Source of the DNA: Acetatifactor sp.
GTDB taxonomy: Bacteria > Bacillota > Clostridia > Lachnospirales > Lachnospiraceae
Length of the DNA stretch: 64,000 nucleotides
Direction of reading: 5' to 3'
Assembly: GCA_024695935.1 (NCBI GenBank)
Contig: JAILHH010000022.1
Coordinates: 62,001-126,000 of the forward strand
Positions 45,018 through 53,717 of this stretch are shown here, piece by piece (positions within the stretch are counted from its first letter, which is position 1; every line of letters starts with the position of its first letter). Under the pieces are notes generated by a model. It worked only from the letters and a program-made list of their open reading frames with translations. It did not search any database and had not been told where the DNA came from. The translations under genes were made by a program, and so were the position numbers.

Positions 45018-45042
45018 AAGAGCCAGCCCCTCAGGACTGACC
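45013..45042 (-). terminator. terminator downstream of degV
   Basis: On the minus strand, GGTCAG and CTGGCTC pair with a short G-rich loop and are followed by seven T residues. It lies about 86 bp past the degV stop. Confidence 0.65.
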
Positions 45043-45127
45043 CTCATAACATTTGGAAACCATCACCAATCTCGATTACCCTGTTTAATCGGACATTTCT
45101 CATATTTTGTTATTTATCTCATCGTGA

Positions 45128-45997
45128 TCATCTGATCACGTGGGCTGCTGCCACCGCCAGCGCACCGGGTCCTATATGGCATCCGATACTAAGAGAAAGA
45201 GGAGTTATCATGATATCTCTTCCCGGAAAAGCTGCCTTAACCTCATCGACCCAACCCTGCAAGGTTTCATCATCCACATCTGAATATGAAATGCAAAGCT
45301 GTATCTCATCCTTATCCACAAATTCCTTTAATTTGCTCTCAAAGTCCTTCTGAAGTGCGCTTACCATAGTATGCCTTGCCTTTTTCATTCCGCGCTCTTT
45401 TGCATAGGCATCCAGCTTGCCACCCTCGATCTTTAACACAGGCTTTATATTTAAAACTGCTCCGATGGCTGCTCCTGCAGGGGTGATACGACCGCCTTTC
45501 TTTAAGTACTTCAGATTTTCCACGGTGATATATATGCTTGCGTTATAAGCATCTTCCTCAAGCTTTTTTGCTATCTCACAGGCATTAAATCCCTTATCCC
45601 TAAGCGTTAGGGCATCGAGAACGGACCGCTCCATGGTAACGGATATTCTGTGATTGTCTACGACCGATACTCTTCCATCGAAATCTTCCGCAAACATTTT
45701 TGCGCTCTGGCATGAGGCTGAAAGCCCGCTGGACATAGGAATATAAACCAGATCATCATATTCCTTTAATATCTCTGTCCACAGGTCCATGACATCGCCG
45801 GGTGAGGGCTGGGAAGTCGAAACATCGGCATCCTCGGAAAGAGCCTTGTAAAACTCTGTCTTAGTCATATCCACATCTTCAAATTTTATCTCACCGTTTA
45901 CAAAAAAAGGCATGGGCATCAAAAAAATACCGAGTTCCTCGGCCCTTGTTCTGTTAAGTCCGCTGTTTTCATCCGTAACGATCGCTGTTTTGCTCAT
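45128..45997 (-). CDS. DegV-family fatty-acid-binding protein
   Basis: 289 residues, the standard DegV size. The opening AIVTDENSGLNRTRAEELGI replaces the usual TDSTADL version. Typical segments are VSTSQPSPGDVMDLW, VYIPMSSGLSASCQSA, VVDNHRISV, YLKKGGRITPAGAAIGAVLNIKPVL, and IGCHIGPGALAVA. DegV/FakB proteins bind a fatty acid and present it to the FakA kinase for phosphorylation; no fakA is nearby, so the substrate role is inferred from the family. GAGG precedes the ATG. Confidence 0.93.
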   Translation of the reverse strand: MSKTAIVTDENSGLNRTRAEELGIFLMPMPFFVNGEIKFEDVDMTKTEFYKALSEDADVSTSQPSPGDVMDLWTEILKEYDDLVYIPMSSGLSASCQSAKMFAEDFDGRVSVVDNHRISVTMERSVLDALTLRDKGFNACEIAKKLEEDAYNASIYITVENLKYLKKGGRITPAGAAIGAVLNIKPVLKIEGGKLDAYAKERGMKKARHTMVSALQKDFESKLKEFVDKDEIQLCISYSDVDDETLQGWVDEVKAAFPGRDIMITPLSLSIGCHIGPGALAVAAAHVIR

Positions 45998-46218
45998 AAT
46001 TACCTCACATGTCTAAAACTTACACACATAAGAGTAATGCAATTCTTTGCAAAAATCAACATAAAACAGTTTACAATATGACGTAGTTTCGAAAACTACT
46101 TTAAGGGCTTTTTTTTAGTAATTTTTTAACTAAATTTCAAACCGGATGAAGACTTTACAAGTGACTTACTATCCTGATGTAATGGTATTATTTTTTCGAC
46201 TCCAAATACTTATTCAGA

Positions 46219-46977
46219 TCACTTGTTTCTATGTTTCTCTATTGGCAAGCCATTCTTTTCTCCGAACATCATTAATATCACACTTACAATCAACGGAATC
46301 GGTACGATAACAAAACCAAGCAAAAATGCAGTTTCTGACAGTCCGTCAGCTATACTGCCCCAATACCAAATCAAAAAAAAGCTGTGAATCATACCGCTTC
46401 CCAACCATATCATGTGTCTACTGCCCGGAAATCTTAAGCTTCCATAAATCAACTGAATACATCCGATAATCATGATGTATATCTGAGTAATATTATAAAC
46501 GATCTCTTCTACAGGTCCGCTATTAACTTCCGGAAAGACAATAAACATCAAAATTTCATACACTAAAAAACTTATTGCATTGAACAGCAATTTATTCCTG
46601 ATGTTGCCCCCATCAGCTCGTATTTGAAAAATGCCGTTCACAACTTCATGATAGTCCTTGCCAATCAATTTAAAACAGGCAAATGGAATCACACAAGTTC
46701 CAAGCGCAATCTGCAAAAATTTTATGGCATACAGCTGAGAATCCCAGCCAAATATCCATAAAAATATATCAAAACAAATTACCAACGCTAATACAATTTG
46801 CACCAAAAAACGCCTTATCTCTATTTGCCCCAAACCTTCCTCAATTTTTTGGAAGCATAAATCTTTGTCCTCAAATGATTTAGCAGCATCACTTACTATC
46901 TGATCAAACTCATCCGGATTCACCCTGGCAACTGCCTTTGAACATAAACGTCTTACTTCCTTTACTTCAAATCTCAT
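46219..46977 (-). CDS. six-helix membrane protein of unknown function
   Basis: 252 residues. A soluble, charged N-terminus (about residues 1-52) is followed by about six membrane segments in two blocks (e.g. FLVQIVLALVICFDIFLWIFG, FLLGFVIVPIPLIVSVILMMFG). No family motif is recognised. AAAGGAGG 6 nt before the ATG supports translation. Codon use is more A/T-rich than most neighbours, and the flanks lack clear operon partners, so it may have been acquired; this is an impression, not a measurement. It lies between gatB and degV on the same strand. Confidence 0.75.
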   Translation of the reverse strand: MRFEVKEVRRLCSKAVARVNPDEFDQIVSDAAKSFEDKDLCFQKIEEGLGQIEIRRFLVQIVLALVICFDIFLWIFGWDSQLYAIKFLQIALGTCVIPFACFKLIGKDYHEVVNGIFQIRADGGNIRNKLLFNAISFLVYEILMFIVFPEVNSGPVEEIVYNITQIYIMIIGCIQLIYGSLRFPGSRHMIWLGSGMIHSFFLIWYWGSIADGLSETAFLLGFVIVPIPLIVSVILMMFGEKNGLPIEKHRNK

Positions 46978-47118
46978 GTTTTTCCTCCTTTGATTTGATG
47001 CGTATTGACAGGTGCTTATATGCTACAACATTATTATACTATAATCATTTTAACAAATCGACAAAAAAGAACGCATATCCGTTTATCTGTGAGTGCGGTG
47101 TTTATTACTTGATATAAT

Positions 47119-47155
47119 AAAATCCACCCTTACCATTAGGCTTGGGTGGATTTTT
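47119..47155 (-). terminator. terminator of the aspS-gatCAB operon
   Basis: AAATCCACCC and GGGTGGATTT form a 10 bp stem about 70 bp past the gatB stop; on the minus strand TTTATTATAT follows. Confidence 0.85.
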
Positions 47156-47224
47156 CATATTTTAATTAAATTAAAGACATTGTTTTTAGAAAAAACTCCT
47201 GTAAAAAACCGTCAATAGAATATA

Positions 47225-48661
47225 TTATTTCATTAACTCCCTCAGCATCTCGTTTACAGCGGAGGGATCTGCCTTGCCCTTCATGGCTTTCATGGTCTGG
47301 CCCACCAAAAATCCGATTGCCTTATCTTTGCCGGCCTTAAAATCCTCCACGGATTTGGGGTTGTCAATAAGCACCTGTTCAATGCATTTTCTCAATGCGC
47401 CGTCATCAGCGACAGTCTTTAATCCATGCTCCTCAACATATTTTTCAGGGTCAAAATCCTCACTGAACATTTTTTCAAAAATAGATTTTGCCATGTTGTT
47501 GTTAATGACCTTTTGCTCCACAAGAAGTATGAGCTTAGCCAGATTTTCGGGTGAAAATACCAGATTCTCCGGATCTGTCTCAGTCTCCTTCATGAGCCTT
47601 AATATCTCACCCATGATCCAGTTTGAAACCTTCTTTGGCTGTTTGCATACATCCGTTGTCTCTTCAAAAAGATCTGCAAGGTGTTTATTTGATGTGATGA
47701 TACCTATATCATATTCCGGGATGTCATACTCATCTTTGTAGCGCTTCATCTTTTCGGGGCGCATCTCAGGCTTTGCGGCTCTGATCTCTTCTAAAAGTTC
47801 ATCGCTGACTTCAATGGGCGGGAGGTCCGGATCCGGGAAATACCTGTAATCCTGAGCATCCTCCTTGCTTCTCATGGGATATGACTCTCCCTTTATATCA
47901 TCCCATCTTCTGGTTTCCTGAACTACCTTTTCGCCGGACTCCAAAAGGTCTATCTGGCGTGCCCTCTCGCCTTCTATGGCATGGGTGATGGCACGAAATG
48001 AGTTGAGATTCTTCATTTCGGTCCTGGTGCCGAAGGCCTTTTCTCCCACGGGTCTTACGGAAATATTTACATCCGCACGCATGGAGCCTTCATTTAATTT
48101 ACAGTCCGAGGCTCCGAGGTATGAAATTGTGGTCCTAAGTGTCTCAAGGTAACTGATGACCTCCTCAGCGCTTCTCATATCCGGCTCCGAAACTATCTCT
48201 ATAAGAGGGACTCCCGATCTGTTGTAGTCCACAAGTGTGCAGTCGTAGAAATCATCGTGGGTAAGTTTTCCGGCGTCTTCTTCCATATGAATCTCATGGA
48301 TCCTGACTTTTTTGGTCTCACCGGCTTCATTTTCAATCTCTACATGACCGTCACGGCAAATAGGCATGTACAGCTGGCTTATCTGATAGTTTTGCGGATT
48401 ATCGGGATAAAAATAATTCTTTCTGTCAAACTGTGAAAACCGCGTTATCTCACAGTTTGTTGCCAGTCCAACTGCGATGGCGTATTTTAATACCTGTTTG
48501 TTTAAGACCGGCAAAGATCCCGGCATACCTGTGCACACAGGGCATGTATGTGTATTCGGTTCTCCCCCGAAAGCAGTGGAGCATCCGCAAAAAATCTTGG
48601 TCTTTGTGGCAAGCTCCACATGGACTTCAAGTCCTATGACCGTTTCATATTCTTTTGACAT
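47225..48661 (-). CDS. gatB: Asp-tRNA(Asn)/Glu-tRNA(Gln) amidotransferase subunit B
   Basis: 478 residues from the ATG at 48661 (AAAGG 7 nt upstream). The kinase-like core opens with YETVIGLEVHVELAT and CGCSTAFGGEPNTHTCPVC (zinc-type cysteines). It includes GSMRADVNISVRP, RTEMKNLNSFRAI and DYRYFPDPDLPP. The C-terminal YqeY-like tail domain ends in FLVGQTMKAMKGKADPSAVN. It phosphorylates the side chain of misacylated Asp- or Glu-tRNA and passes it to GatA for amidation. Last gene of the aspS-gatC-gatA-gatB operon. Confidence 0.96.
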   Translation of the reverse strand: MSKEYETVIGLEVHVELATKTKIFCGCSTAFGGEPNTHTCPVCTGMPGSLPVLNKQVLKYAIAVGLATNCEITRFSQFDRKNYFYPDNPQNYQISQLYMPICRDGHVEIENEAGETKKVRIHEIHMEEDAGKLTHDDFYDCTLVDYNRSGVPLIEIVSEPDMRSAEEVISYLETLRTTISYLGASDCKLNEGSMRADVNISVRPVGEKAFGTRTEMKNLNSFRAITHAIEGERARQIDLLESGEKVVQETRRWDDIKGESYPMRSKEDAQDYRYFPDPDLPPIEVSDELLEEIRAAKPEMRPEKMKRYKDEYDIPEYDIGIITSNKHLADLFEETTDVCKQPKKVSNWIMGEILRLMKETETDPENLVFSPENLAKLILLVEQKVINNNMAKSIFEKMFSEDFDPEKYVEEHGLKTVADDGALRKCIEQVLIDNPKSVEDFKAGKDKAIGFLVGQTMKAMKGKADPSAVNEMLRELMK

Positions 48662-48713
48662 ATCAAAACCTTTCCTTTCCACGACAGCGAAATCAGTTTA
48701 CACAAAAGCATTC

Positions 48714-50162
48714 CTAAACACGGGCTTTTTCAAAAGTGTACGCTGTCCTGATCAGAGTTTTTTCATCAAACATTTTTCCCATTAACTGCAATCCTATCGG
48801 CATACCCGAGTCATCTGAGCCACAGGGAACAGAAATGGCAGGAATGCCGCACAGATTGGCGGAAATCGTATAAATATCGCCAAGGTACATCTTTAAGGGA
48901 TCTGTCAGGCTTGTTCCGATCTTTGGCGCAGTGGTCGGTGCGACCGGGCCCAGGATCACATCATATTTTTCAAAGGCTCTGTCAAAAGCTTCCTTTATCA
49001 GAGCTCTCACCTTCAAAGCCTTCAGATAATACGCATCGTAATATCCTGAACTTAAAACAAAGCTTCCGAGCATGATCCTGCGCTTAACTTCCGGACCGAA
49101 TCCCTCGGATCTGGTCTTTTTATACATATTGTGAAGGCCGTTAAACTCTTTTGTCCTGTAGCCGTATTTGATGCCGTCGAATCGCTCAAGGTTTGAGCTG
49201 GCTTCCGCAGAAGCTATGGTGTAATAGGCCGGGATGGCATATTCTTCAAATCCAAGGTCGAATTCTTCGATAATGGCGCCTTTCTCCTCAAGGGTCTTTG
49301 CTGCGGCCAGAACCGTTTCCTTTACTTTGCCGTCAAGTCCTTCCGCAAAATATCCCTTGGGAATGCCGATCTTAAGCCCTTTTACATCTTCCACGCAGGC
49401 ATCCGCAAAACAGCCGCCCTCAAGGTCTGCGGATGTTGCATCATTTTTGTCATGCCCTGCGATGATATCCAGTATTGCAGCGACATCTTCCACATTTTTC
49501 CCCATGGGGCCTATCTGGTCCAAAGATGAACCATATGCTATAAGCCCGTATCTGGAAACTCTGCCATAGGTTGGCTTAAGTCCCACTACACCGCAATATG
49601 ACGCCGGCTGTCTGATTGATCCTCCTGTATCTGAGCCAAGTGCTCCATAGGCCATACCGGAAGCGATCGCAGCAGCTGAGCCACCCGATGATCCTCCCGG
49701 AACGCAATCTGTGTCCGCAGGATTTTTGGTGATGCCAAAGGCCGATGTCTCCGATGTTGATCCCATTGCAAATTCATCCATATTTGTCTTTCCAATTATG
49801 ACTGCACCCGCACTTTCAAGTCTTGAAACGACGGTGGCATCATAGGTCGGGACGAAATTGCCCAGTATTTTCGAAGCGCAGGTGGTCCGCATATTTTTTA
49901 CGCAGATGTTGTCTTTTACGGCAAACGGAACTCCGAATAAAGGTGAGAGTTCTGCCTCTTTTCCTCTATACTCCGCAAGCTGCTTTTGCAGGCTTTCCGC
50001 CTTTTGAAGCGCCCTCTCATCCGCTACGGTAATAAATGCATTTATATTTTTGTCGGTGTTATTTATATGATCAAGTACTGCCTTTGTGGCTTCCGCCACC
50101 CCTATATTCCCGGCCTTAATCTCTTTTGACAATTCCAATGCCGAATAATCTAAAATGCTCAT
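48714..50162 (-). CDS. gatA: amidotransferase subunit A (glutaminase)
   Basis: 482 residues. The amidase signature is intact: FAVKDNICVKNMRTT with the catalytic Lys, and VPGGSSGGSAAAIASG with DTGGSIRQPASYCGV holding the Ser-cis-Ser pair. It releases ammonia from glutamine and channels it to GatB. The end of the protein (GLQLMGKMFDEKTLIRTAYTFE) is the standard GatA C-terminus. It is located between gatC (56 bp upstream) and gatB (52 bp downstream). Confidence 0.96.
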   Translation of the reverse strand: MSILDYSALELSKEIKAGNIGVAEATKAVLDHINNTDKNINAFITVADERALQKAESLQKQLAEYRGKEAELSPLFGVPFAVKDNICVKNMRTTCASKILGNFVPTYDATVVSRLESAGAVIIGKTNMDEFAMGSTSETSAFGITKNPADTDCVPGGSSGGSAAAIASGMAYGALGSDTGGSIRQPASYCGVVGLKPTYGRVSRYGLIAYGSSLDQIGPMGKNVEDVAAILDIIAGHDKNDATSADLEGGCFADACVEDVKGLKIGIPKGYFAEGLDGKVKETVLAAAKTLEEKGAIIEEFDLGFEEYAIPAYYTIASAEASSNLERFDGIKYGYRTKEFNGLHNMYKKTRSEGFGPEVKRRIMLGSFVLSSGYYDAYYLKALKVRALIKEAFDRAFEKYDVILGPVAPTTAPKIGTSLTDPLKMYLGDIYTISANLCGIPAISVPCGSDDSGMPIGLQLMGKMFDEKTLIRTAYTFEKARV

Positions 50163-50217
50163 CTTAAATCCTCATTTATATATGATCAGTTTTTATGGCA
50201 ATTTTTTTGCGCTGTAA

Positions 50218-50505
50218 CTAAAATGTCTGCGGAACCACAAACATGTTGTCCTGCTCCTCCGGCGCGTTTTTAAGTATATTTGCCGAGTCATCGGAATTTG
50301 TGACCTCGTCTTCTCTAAACGCGTTCTTTACCGGAAGCACATGGGAAAGAGGCGTAACATTTTCCGTGTCCGGCTCTCCGAGCTTGTCGATATAATCAAG
50401 CATCTGCTCCATGTCTTTTTTAGCCTTTTCCTTTTCCTCGTCCGTAAGCTCGAGTTTTGCCAGAATGCCTACGTATTCAATGGTTTCGTCCGTGATCTTG
50501 TTCAT
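50218..50505 (-). CDS. gatC: amidotransferase subunit C
   Basis: 95 residues from the ATG at 50505 (GGAG 6 nt upstream); this start lies 14 bp after the aspS stop. GatC wraps around GatA and stabilises the GatAB complex. Family features are IEYVGILAKLELTDEEKEK and QMLDYIDKLGEPDTENVTPLSHVLP, followed by the NAFREDEVTNSDD segment and a terminal VPQTF. Confidence 0.94.
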   Translation of the reverse strand: MNKITDETIEYVGILAKLELTDEEKEKAKKDMEQMLDYIDKLGEPDTENVTPLSHVLPVKNAFREDEVTNSDDSANILKNAPEEQDNMFVVPQTF

Positions 50506-50518
50506 AAGAAACTCCATT

Positions 50519-52255
50519 CTAATCTCTGACTTTTATATGCACTTCGCGAAGCTGTTTTTCCGTAACGAATCCGGGGGCTTCGCACATCAGATCCTGTCCC
50601 GATCCGCTCATGGGGAATGCAATGACTTCTCTGATGTTTTCCTCGTTTCTAAGGAGCATTATCATACGGTCAACGCCGGGAGCCATGCCTGCGTGGGGCG
50701 GCGCACCGAACTGAAATGCGGTGTAGAGCGCTCCGAATTTAGTCTTTAAAGTCTCCTCATCATATCCTGCGATCTCAAAGGCCTTTACCATGATGTCAAG
50801 GTCATGGTTTCTGACTGCCCCGCTTGAAAGTTCAACGCCGTTACATACAATATCATATTGATAAGCCAAAATCTCTGTGGGCTTTTTGGTCATAAGTGCT
50901 TCAAGTCCGCCCTGTGGCATGGAGAAGGGGTTATGTGTAAATCCGATCTCGCCGGTATCCGGATCCTCCTCATACATGGGGAAGTCGTTTACGTAGCAGA
51001 ATCTGTATGCATCTTTTTCGTAAAGGTCAAGACGCTTTGCGATCTCATTTCTAAGCTGACCCGCATACGAAGCAGCCTGCTTTTCTTTGTCTGCCACAAA
51101 GAAAATTGTATCACTTACCTGAAGTCCTGCAAGAGTTTTAAGCTCTTCTTTCAGCTCTTCGGGAATAAATTTGTCTATAGGTCCCTTGTACGAAAAATCC
51201 TCCTCGACCTCCAGGTATCCCAGGCCGGGCATTCCCAGGCTCTGTGCATAGGCAAGAAGCTTTTCGTGGAAGCCTTTGCTCATCTGTCCGTGAACCTTGA
51301 TGGCCCTTACCGTCTTTCCGATAAACGGTCTGAAGGTACATCTTCCGAAAAACTCGGAGAGGTCGATTATCCTCAAAGGGTTTCTGAGGTCCGGCTTGTC
51401 GGAGCCAAACTGAAGCATAGCATCCTTGTAGCTGATTATGGGGAAAGGTGCTTCAGTGATCTTTGAACCTTCCTTTGCAAATTTTTTGAAGGTATCTGTG
51501 AGAACCTCTTCCCCCACCTTGAACACGTCCTCCTGGGTGGCAAAGCTCATCTCGAAGTCCAGCTGATAGAATTCACCGGGGGATCTGTCAGCCCTGGCAT
51601 CCTCATCTCTAAAGCATGGAGCGATCTGAAAGTATTTGTCGATGCCGCTCACCATGAGAAGCTGTTTGTACTGCTGAGGAGCCTGAGGCAGGGCGTAGAA
51701 TTTACCCTTAAACCTCCTGGATGGAACGATGTAATCTCTTGCTCCCTCGGGGCTTGATGCGCAAAGGATGGGGGTCTGGATCTCCATAAATCCCATTTCC
51801 GTCATCTTTTTTCTAAGATGCTCTATTACCTTTGATCTGAATACGATGTTGTCTTTTACTTTTGCATTTCTAAGATCCAGGTATCTGTATTTAAGTCTTA
51901 AGTCTTCCTTTGTCTCTTTTGATGTCATGATATCGAAGGGAAGTCTGGATGAAACCTTTCCGAGGATTGTGATCTTATCGGCATCAAGTTCGATGGTTCC
52001 GGACTCGATCTTTGGGTTGTAGGTCTCCTCATCTCTCTCTTCAATAATTCCTTCCACCGAAATACATTGCTCTTTGGTGATACCCTTAAGGAGCTCCGGA
52101 TTTCGGAGGACCACCTGTAATACTCCGTACATATCTCTTAAGTCAATAAAAGATACTCCGCCGTGATCTCGGATGTTTTCTACCCAGCCTGCTACTTTCA
52201 GGCTTGTTCCGATGTGTTGTCTTGTTACTTTGTCAATTGTCAAATCTCTGTACAC
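50519..52255 (-). CDS. aspS: aspartyl-tRNA synthetase, probably non-discriminating
   Basis: 578 residues from a GTG at 52255 (AAAGGAGG 8 nt upstream); the frame is open further but no other start has a ribosome binding site. It is of bacterial type: an OB-fold anticodon domain (GWVENIRDHGGVSFIDLRD), class II motifs 2 (FRDEDARAD) and 3 (GVDRMIMLLRN), and an inserted GAD domain. After motif 2 it reads RSPGEFYQLDFE instead of the common RQPEFTQID. It heads an operon with gatCAB and is led by a T-box whose specifier reads AAC. Together these suggest an enzyme that also makes Asp-tRNA(Asn); this is inference. Confidence 0.95.
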   Translation of the reverse strand: MYRDLTIDKVTRQHIGTSLKVAGWVENIRDHGGVSFIDLRDMYGVLQVVLRNPELLKGITKEQCISVEGIIEERDEETYNPKIESGTIELDADKITILGKVSSRLPFDIMTSKETKEDLRLKYRYLDLRNAKVKDNIVFRSKVIEHLRKKMTEMGFMEIQTPILCASSPEGARDYIVPSRRFKGKFYALPQAPQQYKQLLMVSGIDKYFQIAPCFRDEDARADRSPGEFYQLDFEMSFATQEDVFKVGEEVLTDTFKKFAKEGSKITEAPFPIISYKDAMLQFGSDKPDLRNPLRIIDLSEFFGRCTFRPFIGKTVRAIKVHGQMSKGFHEKLLAYAQSLGMPGLGYLEVEEDFSYKGPIDKFIPEELKEELKTLAGLQVSDTIFFVADKEKQAASYAGQLRNEIAKRLDLYEKDAYRFCYVNDFPMYEEDPDTGEIGFTHNPFSMPQGGLEALMTKKPTEILAYQYDIVCNGVELSSGAVRNHDLDIMVKAFEIAGYDEETLKTKFGALYTAFQFGAPPHAGMAPGVDRMIMLLRNEENIREVIAFPMSGSGQDLMCEAPGFVTEKQLREVHIKVRD

Positions 52256-52308
52256 TTTTGTGTCCTCCTTTCTCTTTGTGCTTAGCACCGCGCCCCGGGT
52301 TTTTGTTA

Positions 52309-52370
52309 TAGCAACGAGCATGTGGCTCTTAAACCTGCTCCGGCAGGCATTTAAAGGTTGCTATAATAAA
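52309..52370. repeat. palindromic interspersed element, copy 2 (inverse), in the aspS 5' leader
   Basis: GTTATAGCAACGAGC begins the plus-strand copy and GGTTGCTATAAT ends it, so the outer arms pair over 10 bp, with an inner CCTGC(TCCG)GCAGG stem. The order of motifs matches the minus-strand reading of the copies at 11211-11274 and 54226-54289. It lies between the T-box terminator and the aspS ribosome binding site, so it is part of the mRNA. Confidence 0.7.
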
Positions 52371-52680
52371 AAAACCCGGAGCAATATAAAACTGCTCCGG
52401 GACGAATAATTAAAAATTATCCGCGGTACCACCCGCATTGACAGACCGATTCCTCAAACAAGGAATTTTGACCGCTCTGTCCACTTTAATACTTAACGCG
52501 TATCCACGTGCCACCCTAGACAAATTGCTTCGGATGACCGGCTCCGGAGTGTTCCCGACACCACATTGGTCCGGCTGCGCTTTCAGTCGGTGACGCTGCC
52601 TCCCTGTTGACCTCTCTTGATGTGAGTCTCCTTCATAGCTTTTGTAACAAACAGGACTGTTGACAAAATATCTAAACTTT
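52366..52680 (-). ncRNA. T-box leader of aspS-gatCAB, specifier AAC (Asn) within GAAC
   Basis: The minus strand contains an AGAGAGG motif (Stem I), the T-box sequence GGGTGGTACCGCGG (within 52421-52436, binds tRNA NCCA ends) and a terminator CCCGGAGCA/TGCTCCGGG followed by seven T residues (52366-52401). In Stem I, GGAG (52631-52628) pairs with CTCC (52549-52546) and CACAT (52624-52620) with ATGTG (52566-52562). The 3' side of the internal loop ends GGGAACA just before CTCC, giving specifier AAC at 52553-52551, followed by a purine. The specifier is inferred from this fold. Confidence 0.9.
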
Positions 52681-52724
52681 GTCCGGTTTATGTCCCGTTT
52701 GCTTTATATTTTTATTGTGGTAAA

Positions 52725-52753
52725 GAATAACACGGCACATTTTGCATTGTCAA
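52725..52753 (-). promoter_or_regulatory. promoter of the T-box-aspS-gatCAB operon
   Basis: On the minus strand, TTGACA (52753-52748) and TTATTC (52730-52725) are 17 bp apart. Predicted transcription begins about 40 nt before Stem I of the T-box. Confidence 0.7.
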
Positions 52754-52809
52754 GCATGTTTTTTTACATTTACGCTTCCATGCGATAAATGTGCCAATAT
52801 TCTTGCCGA

Positions 52810-53673
52810 TCAAAACTCGGCTTCACCATCAAACACTTTTTTTGCAGGACCTGTCATGAAGATCCTGTTTGTGACTTCATCCCACCTTATGTTCAGATCT
52901 CCTCCCAAAAGGGTGATGGTCACTTCCCTGTCTGTCAGGCCGTTAAGCACACCTGCGACAGCTGTTGCACATGCACCGGTTCCACAGGCCATTGTCTCAC
53001 CCGTGCCTCTCTCCCAAACTCTCATGTTTATATGGCCTCTGTCCACTACTTCGGCAAACTCGGTATTTACCCTCTCAGGGAACATTTGGTGATGTTCGAA
53101 GGCACTGCCGAATCCGTCTTTTATAAAGTCAAGATCCTTAACATTCTTTACAAAGACCACTCCGTGAGGATTTCCCATGGATACTCCGGTTATTCCATAA
53201 GTTTTTCCAAGGACTTCTATGGGAACGTTGACGGTCCTTTCGGCATTAACGTTTCCCGGTATCTTCATGGGTATTTCATTGGGATCGAGTATGGGTTCTC
53301 CCATATCAACTTCCACGGTTTCAGCCTCTCCGGCCTTTGGAAAAACTTTGATGTATTTTATCTTTCCTGCGGATTCAACGGTAAAATTTTCTGCACTTAT
53401 CATACCGTGATCGTAGACATATTTTGCGACGCAGCGTATACCGTTTCCACACATCTGCGCCCTGGTTCCGTCCGCATTCCACATTTCCATCTCAAAATCC
53501 GCTATCTTCGAGGGATTGATGAATATCATTCCGTCTCCCCCGATACCAAAATGTCTGTCAGACATTTTGCGGACAAGTTCCGGCTTTATTTCTTTCTCGA
53601 TATGCTCCTCGAAACCGTTGACATATATGTAATCGTTTCCGAGACCCTCCATTTTTGTGAACTTGAATCTCAT
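52810..53673 (-). CDS. dapF: diaminopimelate epimerase
   Basis: 287 residues. It epimerises LL- to meso-diaminopimelate for lysine and peptidoglycan synthesis. The two catalytic cysteines are Cys75 (MCGNGIRC) and Cys230 (MACGTGACATAV). Also seen: KMEGLGNDYIYVNG at the N-terminus, RHFGIGGDGMIFI, and SMGNPHGVVFV. Full length. Only a weak G-rich ribosome binding site precedes the ATG. Its promoter must lie within or next to repeat array D, which occupies the upstream region. Confidence 0.95.
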   Translation of the reverse strand: MRFKFTKMEGLGNDYIYVNGFEEHIEKEIKPELVRKMSDRHFGIGGDGMIFINPSKIADFEMEMWNADGTRAQMCGNGIRCVAKYVYDHGMISAENFTVESAGKIKYIKVFPKAGEAETVEVDMGEPILDPNEIPMKIPGNVNAERTVNVPIEVLGKTYGITGVSMGNPHGVVFVKNVKDLDFIKDGFGSAFEHHQMFPERVNTEFAEVVDRGHINMRVWERGTGETMACGTGACATAVAGVLNGLTDREVTITLLGGDLNIRWDEVTNRIFMTGPAKKVFDGEAEF

Positions 53674-53717
53674 AAGCTACATACCCCACTAAAGTTGTCT
53701 ATGTGAGCAATCCTCAA

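Noticed and set aside
46080-46105. Hairpin GTAGTTT/AAAACTAC upstream of degV
   Set aside because: On the minus strand no T-run follows, and on the plus strand no gene is present; too weak to call a terminator.
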